The notes under the pieces are model-generated. The model was not told the origin of the DNA. It was given only the letters and a program-made list of their open reading frames with translations, and did no database searches. This document shows, piece by piece, positions 29,672 through 38,913 of a DNA stretch of 64,000 nucleotides (position 1 is its first letter; every line of letters begins with the position of its first letter). The position numbers and the translations under genes were made by a program. Source of the DNA: Chloroflexi bacterium TSY (lineage in GTDB: Bacteria; Chloroflexota; Anaerolineae; Caldilineales; Caldilineaceae); NCBI GenBank assembly GCA_019217005.1, contig JAHBNG010000043.1, forward strand, positions 41,836 to 105,835, given 5' to 3'.

Positions 29672-31535
29672 TTGTCTTACATAAACCAACAAACATTGAA
29701 AACTCTGTCAGCTACATATATACAATTTGCTCCACATGGGGACAGTGCTGCGTTAACTCAAAATGGAAATCTGATCAGCTACACCGACATTTATGACGGC
29801 GATCGTCCATTTCTATTCGATCGGCGAAGTGGAAAAAAGCAACTGCTTCCCGATACCCTTTCTGGCGCCAAGATCGATCCCTCTGGGCAGTGGCTGATTG
29901 GGCGAAATCGCGAAGGGGCGTTGGCCTTGACAACACTCGATGGCGAAGAAGTCCGTCCACTCGCTCAACGTAAAGAAGGCGTGCGCTTTAAGTTTCTCGA
30001 TTGGTCTGCTGATAGTAGCCGCATCTTGATCGGATACATCAAAGCCAGCGGCAGCGAAATGGCCACCATTGATGTCACCTCCGGCAGTGAAGTGCGGCGA
30101 GTTGCCTTGCCTTTTGGCGATGCAGCTCTTGAGATGAGTGCAGCTTTTAGTCCACATGGCGATCAAATTGCTTATGACGGTCCAATGGGAGCAGCTCGGC
30201 AATGGCATGTTGCGGTTCACTCTGAAAACGAGACAGAGGCAACGGTGGTTACCGCTGGCGCACACAATGAGGCGCTATTGGGCTGGGATGCAAATCCGCT
30301 TGGCCTCATGATTGCGCGTGATCACGAAGGACGGTGGGAAGCAGTGAGGTATACCCAAACAAATGACGGTTGCTTTGCACCGACAGATTGTGTCAAGCGA
30401 CCATTGGGCATGGTCTGGCAGCGTCAATCGAATAATTGGCATGGCGATTATCTGTATTCCGCCGTCGATTGGCAGACCAATCTGTATCTTGTCGAGATTG
30501 ACGAATCTGGCGTGGGGCTCAACAAGCCAATCTCAAAAATTTCTGAAAATCTTGCGTGGGAGTCGCGTGCTGAATGGTTTCCTAATGGTCAGTCCATCTT
30601 GTATGCCAAAGGAAGCGGGTGGGGTGCCAGCCGATTACAACTGGTCCGATGGCAAAATGGACAGGAGGAAGTCATCACAAACTTGCCTGGAATGATGCGT
30701 TTTGGCGGCCATAGTTTTGAGCCACGACTGGCTCCGGAGGAATCTGCGGTTATTTTTCAGGGACGGACCACGCATGGTGGCGAACAAGATTCAGCCGGTA
30801 TTTATTCACTGGATTGGCAACGCTCTACGATAAGTCCCATCCAACAGACGACAGGGCTTTGTCCCATGAATTGCTTGGAATGGCCAACTTGGGTCGGCGT
30901 AGGACTTGTGGCCTATACAAAGTGGAAGAATCCGTGGCCATCTCGCTCTGTCGTCTTGCATGATTTGACAACTGATACAGCTACGGCAAAAGTCGGGTAC
31001 AAAAAATGACCATAAGGGGTGAAATCCTAGAGCAGCCCTCTGTTTGCATGAAAAATTTGTACCCGACTTTTGCTGCTACTGAACTGATACAACCAAGATC
31101 TTGTTCGCAGCAGAGCAGGTAGGAATTGCACACCTTGAGGGTGCACCTGATGCAAGCAAGATTGCATGGGTTACTTGGAATCCAAGTACAAGTGAGGTGC
31201 AGATCCAGATCTTTGCTCGGGCGACTGCAAAAGTTCGTACCATTGCAGAGTGGCATCAACCAGTCTTGACAGGATATGGACAACCGCTGATAAGCTTAGC
31301 TTGGTCGCCAGATGCCTCCATCATTTATTGTGCTCAATCTTTGACCGAGAACGAACAATCGATTAGTCAACTTTGGGCAATTCCAACTGATGGTCGTGAA
31401 AAGCAATTGCTCACCCAGGTCGTTGGCGAGGTTCCTTTTGGCTTGAGCATGAATCAAGACGCGCGAAGATTGCTGTTCTCGGCTGGCACGCAGGCCGAGT
31501 TCCAGTTGCAGCTACTACAGATCCATCACTTTTAG
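29672..31535 (+). pseudogene. TolB-like beta-propeller protein, split by MITE C
   Basis: The start is TTG 29672: AGGAGG lies seven bases upstream and no nearby ATG is in frame. Removing 30978-31081 and one AACTGATA restores a 583-residue frame. The repeats are WD40-like/TolB-type blades (FLDWSADSSRILIGYIKA, FSPHGDQIAYDGPMGAARQW, AWSPDASIIYCAQSL) with no catalytic motif. I see no signal peptide, so it is probably a cytoplasmic propeller. As read, it stops at 31009 inside the MITE after ~445 residues. The native stop TAG at 31533 overlaps the first base of a MITE E. Confidence 0.78.
30978..31081. mobile_element. MITE family C copy, 104 bp
   Basis: The ends CAGCTACGGCAAAAGTCGGG and its partner CCCGACTTTTGCTGCTACTG are imperfect inverted repeats. 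An 8-bp duplication AACTGATA flanks it (30970-30977 and 31082-31089). A copy that appears identical lies at 49558-49661, so movement was recent. Confidence 0.92.
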
Positions 31536-31546
31536 GCCGTTCCGAG
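31535..31546. repeat. Left piece of a MITE E cut by the IS at 31547
   Basis: GGCCGTTCCGAG continues after the IS with AAATCAATTCCCAAGATGGC and GTCGGAACGGC (33164-33230), the same order as in the intact copy at 29341. The second hairpin on the right side is degraded (GCTTTTCCCGCCG). The G of its first base completes the TAG stop of the TolB-like gene. Confidence 0.75.
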
Positions 31547-33163
31547 GGGCTGGTTCAGAAATAGGTTGACAAAGAAGAGAGTACGTTAACAAGAGAATAG
31601 GTTAGAGAAAGAGGCTCCTGTTCAGGCAAAATAAGGGTGTTCAGACCAAAATAGCCAAAAAGGAGCCTCTAAATGTCAGAGTATCGAACAGACCCCCTAT
31701 CATTGTCAACCCGAATCGATCTTGCGTTGGAAATGCTCAACCCGAATCGAGAGTGGGGGAGAGTGAGCGAACTGTCAACGGCGTACAATGTGTCTCGAAC
31801 GTGGCTCTATAAGTTGAGAGAGAGCGGTGAAGCGGCGCTGAAAGCGATCTTGTCGCCAGTGAGTCCAGGACCGCAGCCGAAAAGCCATGTGATCGAAGTG
31901 GATGAGACGTTCATCCGACGAACCATAACGGTGTTGCCGATGCTGCGAGGAAGCGTACGAGATATCCAAAGGGGGTTGGGGTTGCTGCTAGGTGTGGAGC
32001 GGTCGGTGGGATTCATCCAAGGGACGCTGGCGGAAGTTGGAGAACTGGCATCGGCGTACAATGAGAGCATGGTGCCGACGCTGCCGGTGTTGGGGGAAGC
32101 GGATGAAATTTTCTGTGGCGACCAACCGTGCCTGACGGTGGTGGACGGAGCATCGTTTGCGCTGTTGAATATCTCAGCAGCCGATGCCCGAGATGAAACA
32201 ACATGGGGGTTGAAGTTTCTCGAATTGCTCGAGCGAGGCATCACCTTTGATGACTTGGTGACCGATGGGGCTTTGGGCATTCAGGCAGGAGCCAAGGCAG
32301 CGGGGATGAATGCGCCACACTCCTATGACCTCTTTCACCAAATGCAGAATGGCACCAAAATCACCCAACGTCTGGAGAGAGAAATGGACCAGGCCATGAC
32401 CGACCGTGACGTAGCTTGGCAAGAGTTGGACGAGCAGACTGCTCCTGCACGTCGCCCTGGGCGACCACGCAAATGCACAGTGACTCTCGAGGTTGCCGAC
32501 CAAACGGTGCTGACAGCAGTTGACTTGCACGAGAACTGGACATGGCTTCTCCGAACGGTCCGTCAGGCACTGGAGCCGATTTCACCGACCGGGCAGCTTG
32601 TCAACACAGATGCCGCGCAACAAACCATTCTGGCTGCCACCCAACTGCAGCAGAATCTACCTACATTGCTGGCTCCCCTCCGTCGCCTGGAACTATCCCT
32701 GGCTCCCCTCCGCCAGAACCTCTCACCTGAGTACGAAGCCTTCATCACACACCTCTGGACTTATCGCCATGACCATCAACTTCCCATTGAACAGCTTTTC
32801 CCTCCCTCATTGCAGCCTATGGCTCTTGCCTTCTGGCATGCACTGGATCGCTTCCATCGGGCTTCTTCTCTAGCTGAATCCTTTCATGCTTGGCTCAGGC
32901 CCTTTCTTGCAATCCATCGCTCTTTGCCCGATTGGTTGGCCGCTCTTTTACAGCTCTTTTGGAATCATCGCACCTTCTCACGTGGCAAACGCTCCGGTCA
33001 CTCACCCTTAGAACTGGCTACCGATTCCTATGTCCCTTCTTTGGCTGACGCCCTTGATGCCATTCTTCAGCCTCAACAGCAACTGGCTCTTTAACCTATT
33101 CTCTTTTTAACGTGCCCATTTCAATTTTGTAAACCTAACTCATCCCTTGTTCTGAACCTGCCC
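31547..33163 (+). mobile_element. Insertion sequence, 1617 bp, intact, likely helper of MITE B
   Basis: The ends GGGCTGGTTCAG and CTGAACCTGCCC form a 12-bp inverted repeat. GTTCCGAG is duplicated at 31539-31546 and 33164-33171 (8 bp). Inside the ends, TAGGTTGACA on the left and TAGGTTTACA (inverted, right) lie at the same offsets as in MITE B, whose ends are GGGGTGGTTC and whose duplications are also 8 bp. It carries one uninterrupted transposase and is the only IS here that looks active. Confidence 0.9.
31673..33094 (+). CDS. Transposase with HTH and DDE-like core, 473 aa
   Basis: The start follows AAAAAGGAGCC. Residues ~10-60 form a helix-turn-helix (ELSTAYNVSRTWLYKLRESG). LPVLGEADEIFCGDQPCLTV with DGASF holds candidate first Asp residues, FDDLVTDGALGI the second, and RASSLAESFHAWLRPFL a likely Glu. 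SGHSPLELA near the end is common in DDE transposases. I recognise the type from Chloroflexota genomes but cannot name an IS family. The frame is intact, in contrast to the other transposases in the window. Confidence 0.78.
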   Translation: MSEYRTDPLSLSTRIDLALEMLNPNREWGRVSELSTAYNVSRTWLYKLRESGEAALKAILSPVSPGPQPKSHVIEVDETFIRRTITVLPMLRGSVRDIQRGLGLLLGVERSVGFIQGTLAEVGELASAYNESMVPTLPVLGEADEIFCGDQPCLTVVDGASFALLNISAADARDETTWGLKFLELLERGITFDDLVTDGALGIQAGAKAAGMNAPHSYDLFHQMQNGTKITQRLEREMDQAMTDRDVAWQELDEQTAPARRPGRPRKCTVTLEVADQTVLTAVDLHENWTWLLRTVRQALEPISPTGQLVNTDAAQQTILAATQLQQNLPTLLAPLRRLELSLAPLRQNLSPEYEAFITHLWTYRHDHQLPIEQLFPPSLQPMALAFWHALDRFHRASSLAESFHAWLRPFLAIHRSLPDWLAALLQLFWNHRTFSRGKRSGHSPLELATDSYVPSLADALDAILQPQQQLAL

Positions 33164-33345
33164 GTTCCGAGAAATCAATTCCCAAGATGGCGATCGGACT
33201 TTGTCGGAACGGCTTGGGCTTTTCCCGCCGAATTTCGACGTGTCAAAATCGTTTAAATCGAGACTCTATCATGTTATAATATTGACATTACGTGCATACA
33301 ATTGCGGCAATCAATCGTTTTGCCCGATCAAGAAAACAGGATTCG

Positions 33346-34119
33346 ATGCGTTCATATTCTTACCGACCCGGACCACCCCTCTCAAACTTCATCGAATTGA
33401 TGTGGTTCTATGATGATTACTATTCAAGCCATCAACAAGAATATGCGATCCCTCATGGTGCAGCTACACTTGTCATCAACTTTGCGCTGCGTGAGGCAAC
33501 GTTTTGTGGCGCTCATTCGCAACCCTTTCTTCTCCAGACCGAGAAGATGGTTTCGCATATTGGCATCTGCTTCAAGCCGGCTGGTGCTTTTCCGTTTCTA
33601 GACTTACCTGCCAACGAACTCCATAACGAGGTGGTATCGCTAGATACGTTATGGGGATCACAAGTTTTCTCTGTGCGTGATCAACTACTTGAGGCGCCAA
33701 CGGCACACGCAAAATTTCGCATTCTAGAATCTGTTCTACTCACCCGCCTACAGAGACCCCATATCATCCACCCTGCGATTGCATTTGCTGTTGATGCATT
33801 TTCCACGATAACTCGGCCACGACCGGTTGCTGCTGTGGCCGAACAGGTTGGCTTGGGGATGCGACGTTTTCATCAGATCTTTGATGCACAGGTTGGTCTT
33901 TCTCCTAAACGTTTTCACCGTGTTCAGCGCTTTCAGCAAGTGTTGAGTCAGATTTATGGAAACGAAGAGGTGAACTGGGCGGATGTGGCCTATCGATATG
34001 GATATGTCGATCAAGCACACTTGATTCATGAGTTTCAACAGTTGTCTAGTGTCACCCCAACTGTCTATCTTGCCAACGCCATACGGCACATGAATCACGT
34101 TATTGTGGACTGTCGATGA
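33346..34119 (+). CDS. AraC-family transcription regulator
   Basis: 257 residues from ATG 33346 (AGGA site), although the frame is open to 33292. The C-terminal ~100 residues have the AraC double helix-turn-helix: VAAVAEQVGLGMRRFHQIF, then GLSPKRFHRVQRFQQVL and ADVAYRYGYVDQAHLIHEF. The N-terminal domain (PHGAATLVINF, GICFKPAGAFPFLDLP) resembles the DUF6597-type sensor found in regulators of small VOC-protein genes. A TATAAT box lies at 33275-33280. The two-domain VOC gene downstream is the probable target. Confidence 0.88.
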   Translation: MRSYSYRPGPPLSNFIELMWFYDDYYSSHQQEYAIPHGAATLVINFALREATFCGAHSQPFLLQTEKMVSHIGICFKPAGAFPFLDLPANELHNEVVSLDTLWGSQVFSVRDQLLEAPTAHAKFRILESVLLTRLQRPHIIHPAIAFAVDAFSTITRPRPVAAVAEQVGLGMRRFHQIFDAQVGLSPKRFHRVQRFQQVLSQIYGNEEVNWADVAYRYGYVDQAHLIHEFQQLSSVTPTVYLANAIRHMNHVIVDCR

Positions 34120-34176
34120 GCTGCGGTGTCTGTTGGTACAGTGAAATCCGATAGAGAACGATAGTTTTGCCGACCC

Positions 34177-34446
34177 ATCTTCCCGGAACGGGTCAGATAT
34201 TGTAGGTAAACGGGTCGATTTGTGACCCCTTCCGGGAAGATTCAGAACGAGCGTTTTCAAACTGACTTCACTTTAGAAAGTAATTTCCGTTTTTTACAAT
34301 ACGGATGAGACTGCCTTCTGCTATGATCAGTTGCCATTAGTATCTAACCAAAACACTTCTTGTACATTGGGCAAGAAGTTGGTTAGCGTGACAAGATGAA
34401 GGGATGACAAGATGAGGTGTCTGTTTGGCTCATCCTGTCATCTTGT
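34177..34446. terminator. Two hairpins between the AraC and VOC genes
   Basis: ATCTTCCCGGAACGGGTCA (34177-34195) pairs with TGACCCCTTCCGGGAAGAT (34223-34241), about 60 bases after the AraC stop, so it could end that transcript although no T run follows. A second stem, ACAAGATGA.. (34391) with ..TCATCTTGT (34438-34446), is followed by TATTATCTAC. The VOC gene then has its own GGAGG site at 34485. Confidence 0.4.
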
Positions 34447-34497
34447 TATTATCTACACTTTGGTTCTGGCTTCGACAGGCTAGGAGGTATATAAATT

Positions 34498-35355
34498 ATG
34501 CTAGGTAAACCAACCCGCCCCGGCTTTCACACTGTTACTCCATATCTCATTGCGCGTGAACTGGAGCCAATGATCGAATTTCTCAAAGCAGCGTTTGGAG
34601 CAATCGAAACATTTCGGGCCTCAGGCAGCGGCGGCGGGACGCATGTGGAACTACGCATAGGTGATTCAATGGTGATGGTTGGCGGTAGTGGGGACGAAAG
34701 TGTGCTGGATCCTATGCCAACTAAGCTCTTTCTCTATTTGGAAAATGTAGACTCGATTTATCATGCAGCATTGGCTGCGGGTGCCACATCTCTTGCTGAG
34801 CCAGGCCCCATGTTTGGCGAACCGCGCGGTGCGGGCATCAAGGATCCATCGGGAAATGATTGGTATTTTGCGCGCTGGGAGGTTCGACCTGATGCCCCTC
34901 CTGCTTATGGTGAAACCGAAACTGGAGAGAACCGTGATATGTCTGACACCATTCCCATGTTGGCTTATGAAGATGGCCTTGCAGCGATGGACTGGCTCAC
35001 GAAAGCATTCGGTTTTGACGAGAAGGAGCGCTGGTTAAACGATGATGGCACACTGGCTCACGGCGAAATGACCACTGGCAGTGGACACATTATGTTAGCT
35101 ACGCCTACGCCCGACTACCAAAGCCCTAGGCAAGTTCGTGAACGTTATGAACCCGCCCGTATCTGGTCCGAAACACCTTGGATAATCAACGGTGTGATGG
35201 TCTATGTGGACGATGTAGATGCACACTTTGCACAGGCCAAAGAAGCGGGCGCAACGATCCTCTCCGAATTAGAGGACGGTTTTCCTGGGCGGCGCTACAG
35301 AGCTGAAGATCTTGAGGGGCAACGCTGGATGTTTATGCAGCGAGACAGTCATTAG
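34498..35355 (+). CDS. Two-domain VOC (glyoxalase/bleomycin-resistance-like) protein
   Basis: 285 residues forming two VOC units: 1-~130 (TVTPYLIARELEPMIEFLKA ... IKDPSGNDWYFA) and ~150-285 (IPMLAYEDGLAAMDWLTKAF ... AEDLEGQRWMFM). The paired beta-alpha-beta-beta-beta units usually make one metal or ligand site. The second unit's LEGQRW and the first unit's DPSGNDW are the usual final strands. No specific substrate can be named. AGGAGG precedes the ATG, and the upstream AraC gene is a likely regulator. Confidence 0.88.
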   Translation: MLGKPTRPGFHTVTPYLIARELEPMIEFLKAAFGAIETFRASGSGGGTHVELRIGDSMVMVGGSGDESVLDPMPTKLFLYLENVDSIYHAALAAGATSLAEPGPMFGEPRGAGIKDPSGNDWYFARWEVRPDAPPAYGETETGENRDMSDTIPMLAYEDGLAAMDWLTKAFGFDEKERWLNDDGTLAHGEMTTGSGHIMLATPTPDYQSPRQVRERYEPARIWSETPWIINGVMVYVDDVDAHFAQAKEAGATILSELEDGFPGRRYRAEDLEGQRWMFMQRDSH

Positions 35356-35386
35356 GGGTACGTTGAATGTATAAGATTGAAGTACG

Positions 35387-35541
35387 GGGGTGGTTCAAAA
35401 TTAGGTTTACACTTTTGATATATAGACAAAAATCTATATGAGACCGTTTTCTCTCTGAGAACCGGCGAAATCAGAGAATATAAACGTTCTTTCTGTTTCT
35501 AAAAGTGTAAACCTATCTATCCAGCTAAAATGAACCACCCC
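35387..35541 (-). mobile_element. MITE family B copy, 155 bp
   Basis: GGGGTGGTTC to GAACCACCCC, with the duplication GAAGTACG at 35379-35386 and 35542-35549. Its orientation is opposite to the copy at 5335 and its sequence nearly identical. It lies between the convergent VOC and MocR genes and does no visible damage. Confidence 0.92.
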
Positions 35542-35617
35542 GAAGTACGAATTGTGAATTGTTGGATTGCTGAATTCTCAATGAGGGTTTTTGGAATTCC
35601 ACTGGTTGCATTGAGGA

Positions 35618-37159
35618 TCATTTACCACAGAAGTTTTTGGATAAATTTTGGGTTGGGAAAGAGAGAAGTGCTTGCGCCAATTTTTTGACACCCTCTCTAA
35701 TCTGTTGCTCGTCTAAGGCGGTGTAACCCAATAGCAACGCACCCTCCTGACCAGAGTCGAAACTGTAGGTCGATAGAGGAATTGTATCTATCTGATGTTT
35801 GGCAAGGTGAGCCCCAGCTTCTTTATCCAAAATGTTGTCGGGGAGCCACCCCAACAAATGCATACCAGCAGCGGCTCCTTCAATGTCCAGCAAACCTGCT
35901 AATTTACGTTGAGCAGCTTCGACCAGGATTGCTTGTCGCTCTGCATAACAGGTGCGCGACCGCCGAATGTGACGAGCAAAGTGTCCATCAGCCATAAAAT
36001 CTGCCAGTACCATTTGCTCTAATGCTGGCGGTTGTTGTGTTGCAAAGAAGAGGCTGGCAATAATTGGGTCAACCAAATCTTGCGGTACAACCAAATATCC
36101 CAGCCGCAGCCCAGGAAATAAGATTTTGCTGAACGTACCAAGATAGAGCACCCGATCGGTCTGATCGAGCCCCTGTAGCGCTGCCAATGGACGCCCTGTA
36201 TAGCGATATTCGCTGTCATAGTCGTCTTCAAGAATCCACGCATCAGCCTCACTTGCCCACTCCAAAAGCGTCAATCGTCTTTTCAGTGACATGGTTACGC
36301 CTAAGGGAAATTGATGTGATGGTGTGACAAAGGCGAGTCTCGCTTGAGGATATCGTGTGATCCCCATTTCAACATCCAAGCCCTCACTGTCAACCGGCAG
36401 AGAGCAAATCTGTGCTCCTGCTCCTGTAAATGCCCCATACGCACCCAGGTAACCAGGATCTTCTAACCAAACACCGTCTCCTGGATCAAGCAGGATGCGT
36501 GCCGTTAAATCGATCCCTTGCTGTGAACCAGCAATGATGATGACCTGTTCAGCCGTACATTGAACCCCTCGCGCTGTGCCCAGATACGCTGCAATTGCCT
36601 CGCGTAGAGGCAGATAACCAGCTCTATTTTCGTATGAAAGCAAAATAGAATGAGAAGCGCGACGCCAACACTTTGCCAGAAGGCGTTCCCAGATAGCGTG
36701 GGGAAAGAGATCCACATCAGGCATCGTTGCCAAAAATGCACGTGGCTTTTCTTCAGGCGAAGTGACAACCGGCATTGGCATTTGTGGAACGGCAGCCAAT
36801 TGAGCACCACGCTGTGAAAGTAAGGGCCTCGTTCTCTTCCGCGATGATGGAGCAGCTTGTTGTGTTCGAACAAGCGAGACTTCATCGGGCAATATCTGCG
36901 CGACATAGGTCCCTGAGCCATGTCGAGCCTCCAAGTAGCCTTCAGCAATCAACTGCTCAAACGCATTCAAAACCGTATTGCGCGAGATGCTCAACTCCTT
37001 GACTAAGACTCGGATCGATGGGAGGCGCATGCCGGGCAAAAATTGTTTGGACAAGATCATGCGACGTAAGCCACTGTATAGTTGAGCATAGAGCGGCTTT
37101 CTACTTGTGTGATCTAAGGTTAAAGTCGTTAGGACCGTTTTTGAACTTTGTTTTTTCAC
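35618..37159 (-). CDS. MocR/PdxR-type regulator (GntR HTH plus aminotransferase domain)
   Basis: 513 residues. Residues ~15-85 are a GntR winged helix (PLYAQLYSGLRRMILSKQF, LSISRNTVLNAFEQLIAEGY). From ~130 there is a class I aminotransferase-like domain with ITAGSQQG-like IIIAGSQQGIDL, EDDYDSEYRY and LGTFSKILFPGLRLGY, where the Lys binds PLP. MocR proteins use PLP or its adducts as an effector to control vitamin B6 or amino-acid genes. The divergent transglutaminase-like gene 827 bases away is a candidate target. No pdxS/pdxT genes are visible. Confidence 0.92.
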   Translation of the reverse strand: MKKQSSKTVLTTLTLDHTSRKPLYAQLYSGLRRMILSKQFLPGMRLPSIRVLVKELSISRNTVLNAFEQLIAEGYLEARHGSGTYVAQILPDEVSLVRTQQAAPSSRKRTRPLLSQRGAQLAAVPQMPMPVVTSPEEKPRAFLATMPDVDLFPHAIWERLLAKCWRRASHSILLSYENRAGYLPLREAIAAYLGTARGVQCTAEQVIIIAGSQQGIDLTARILLDPGDGVWLEDPGYLGAYGAFTGAGAQICSLPVDSEGLDVEMGITRYPQARLAFVTPSHQFPLGVTMSLKRRLTLLEWASEADAWILEDDYDSEYRYTGRPLAALQGLDQTDRVLYLGTFSKILFPGLRLGYLVVPQDLVDPIIASLFFATQQPPALEQMVLADFMADGHFARHIRRSRTCYAERQAILVEAAQRKLAGLLDIEGAAAGMHLLGWLPDNILDKEAGAHLAKHQIDTIPLSTYSFDSGQEGALLLGYTALDEQQIREGVKKLAQALLSFPTQNLSKNFCGK

Positions 37160-37181
37160 TGTTTGTTTTTGCGATCTTCTA

Positions 37182-37784
37182 AGTACACTGTCAACTAAGT
37201 AATTGAGTATTCGTTAGCCCCCTCCCAGCCTCCTTTGAGGGGTAGGTTTTTTCCGGTAGACCCAATTTCGGGGTCAAAACCGGCCATTTTAGGGTCCAAA
37301 ACACCCGATTCAGGCCCAATTTCGACCCTTTTTGAGTCTGTTGCTGAAAAACCTACCCCTGCAAGCTCCCAGCCGCCCCCAGCTTGGGGGGGAGGAGCAG
37401 AAATCTCGTCAGCGATGTGACAGTTCCCTCCCCAATCTGGTTCAGGGGAGGACACTTTCTATGCGAAGTGGCAAATCAGGCGATTCTGGCGGCAATGCGA
37501 GGCTTCGTTCTGGCAAATCACCTGACTTATCGGACGAAACTTGCACATCTAGGCATTTCATCGTGAGTGTTTACGGTGTAAATGCGGTTCTAATTGCCAA
37601 ATTAGCCAAAATTGGCCCAAATACCCGTTTCGTATAGTACCTGTCCGCCCTCAAACCCAATCTGGGGAGGGTTAGGGAGGGGCCAGAATACCAGAAAACT
37701 TAGTTTACGCTGTACTAAGTGTACCCATCATTATAGCATATATTGGGCCTATCAATGGAATCACTTGTCTGCTACAGTACACTT
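37182..37784. promoter_or_regulatory. Divergent control region with repeated AGTACACT motifs
   Basis: AGTACACT occurs at 37182, inverted as AAGTGTAC at 37717-37724 (inside GTACTAAGTGTAC), and as GTACACTT at 37777. Such repeats near a MocR gene could be its operators; this is inference. From 37215 to 37680 the DNA is G/C-rich low-complexity sequence, including an inverted pair AGGGGTAGGTTTTT / AAAAACCTACCCCT, with no credible gene. Confidence 0.35.
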
Positions 37785-37821
37785 GTCTTGACCAATCATT
37801 AACATATTTCAGAGGAATTTC

Positions 37822-37976
37822 GGGGTGGTTCAGAATTAGGTTTACACTTTTGATACATAGATAAAAATCTATATGAGGTCATTTTCTGCCTGAGCATGGC
37901 TCAAAGTAGAAAATATAAACATCTTTTCTCTTTGCAAAAATGTAAACCTAATTGTCCGCCTAAAATGAACCACCCC
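37822..37976 (-). mobile_element. MITE family B copy, 155 bp, diverged
   Basis: The duplication GGAATTTC lies at 37814-37821 and 37977-37984. This copy differs from the others in the middle but keeps both ends, including TTCAGAATTAGGTTTACAC, which is closer to the IS end at 31547. It is inserted inside the ribosome binding site of the gene starting at 37986. Confidence 0.9.
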
Positions 37977-37985
37977 GGAATTTCA

Positions 37986-38852
37986 ATGAAAAACCAAGTT
38001 CTAGACTACTACACAAAACAGGATCAATTCACAGATCCTGGTCAATATGCGGCGCTGTTTGACGCACTACCAACTGAGCTGGCAGCTTTACACAAAGCCA
38101 TCAACGGGGTGCTGATCCATATCTGGAAGATTCGGAAAAATCGCCCGCATCTCCTTGAGGGGCGTGGGGATGAGGTGTTCATTCGCAAAATACACTCTCT
38201 TCTTGAATGTGGCTTGGCTCTCGATCCCCAACCGCTCAATGTTGCACGTCCAATTGCCCAGCGAGTGATCATTGATTGCCGTCACTTTTCATTGTTGCTC
38301 TGTTCGATCTTGCGTCACCGTGGGATTCCGGCGCGGGCTCGGTGTGGTTTTGTGACTTATCTTGAAGATACCTTTTATATGGACCATTGGGTGTGCGAAT
38401 ATTGGCATGTTCAAGAGAATCGGTGGTTGATGGAAGACCCTGATTTACAAATGCATGATGTTCCGCCTGAACAATTTATTAGCGGCGCGCGTGCTTGGCA
38501 GATCTGTCAAAATGACGAAAGCAAAGCGCAGCTATTTGGTTTTGATGAGCAGATTCGCGGGGCAGGAATCGCCCGGATCAATCTTGTTCGTGATTTTGCC
38601 GCCCTCAATGGGTTTGAGAGCGTTTCGGGTGATAGTTGGGGATTGGCTTGCAAGGAGGACAGTGAGTTAACCGCCGATGACCTTGCTCTATTAGACCAAG
38701 CGGCTAGCTTCGCGGCAAGAGAGGTTAATTTTGATGAACGATGTGTGTTTTATGAAACCAGCTCAGGATTACGTGTCCCGCCAGTCATTCATAATTTCGA
38801 CCACGTTTCAACGAATGATTGGCGAACCATTGAATGGCAGAAGGTACCCTAG
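37986..38852 (+). CDS. Transglutaminase-like (papain-fold) protein
   Basis: 288 residues from ATG 37986. DCRHFSLLLCSILRHRGIPA has the catalytic Cys, DHWVCEYWHVQENRW the His and MEDPDLQ the Asp, the transglutaminase-core order. Bacterial members are usually cysteine proteases or amidases rather than cross-linkers. No signal peptide, so cytoplasmic. Original DNA read AGAGGAATTTCAATG; the MITE upstream duplicated GGAATTTC, leaving only GGA as ribosome site and cutting the gene off from its old promoter. It faces the MocR gene, which may have controlled it. Confidence 0.82.
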   Translation: MKNQVLDYYTKQDQFTDPGQYAALFDALPTELAALHKAINGVLIHIWKIRKNRPHLLEGRGDEVFIRKIHSLLECGLALDPQPLNVARPIAQRVIIDCRHFSLLLCSILRHRGIPARARCGFVTYLEDTFYMDHWVCEYWHVQENRWLMEDPDLQMHDVPPEQFISGARAWQICQNDESKAQLFGFDEQIRGAGIARINLVRDFAALNGFESVSGDSWGLACKEDSELTADDLALLDQAASFAAREVNFDERCVFYETSSGLRVPPVIHNFDHVSTNDWRTIEWQKVP

Positions 38853-38913
38853 TGCTCATGATATTGGTTAAGTTGCAGTAGTAAATACCAATACCGATCA
38901 ATACAACCAGATA

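Noticed and set aside
33346..34119. AraC gene as part of the neighbouring IS
   Set aside because: The IS ends cleanly at 33163 with its 8-bp duplication; the AraC gene lies outside, beyond the MITE E remnant.
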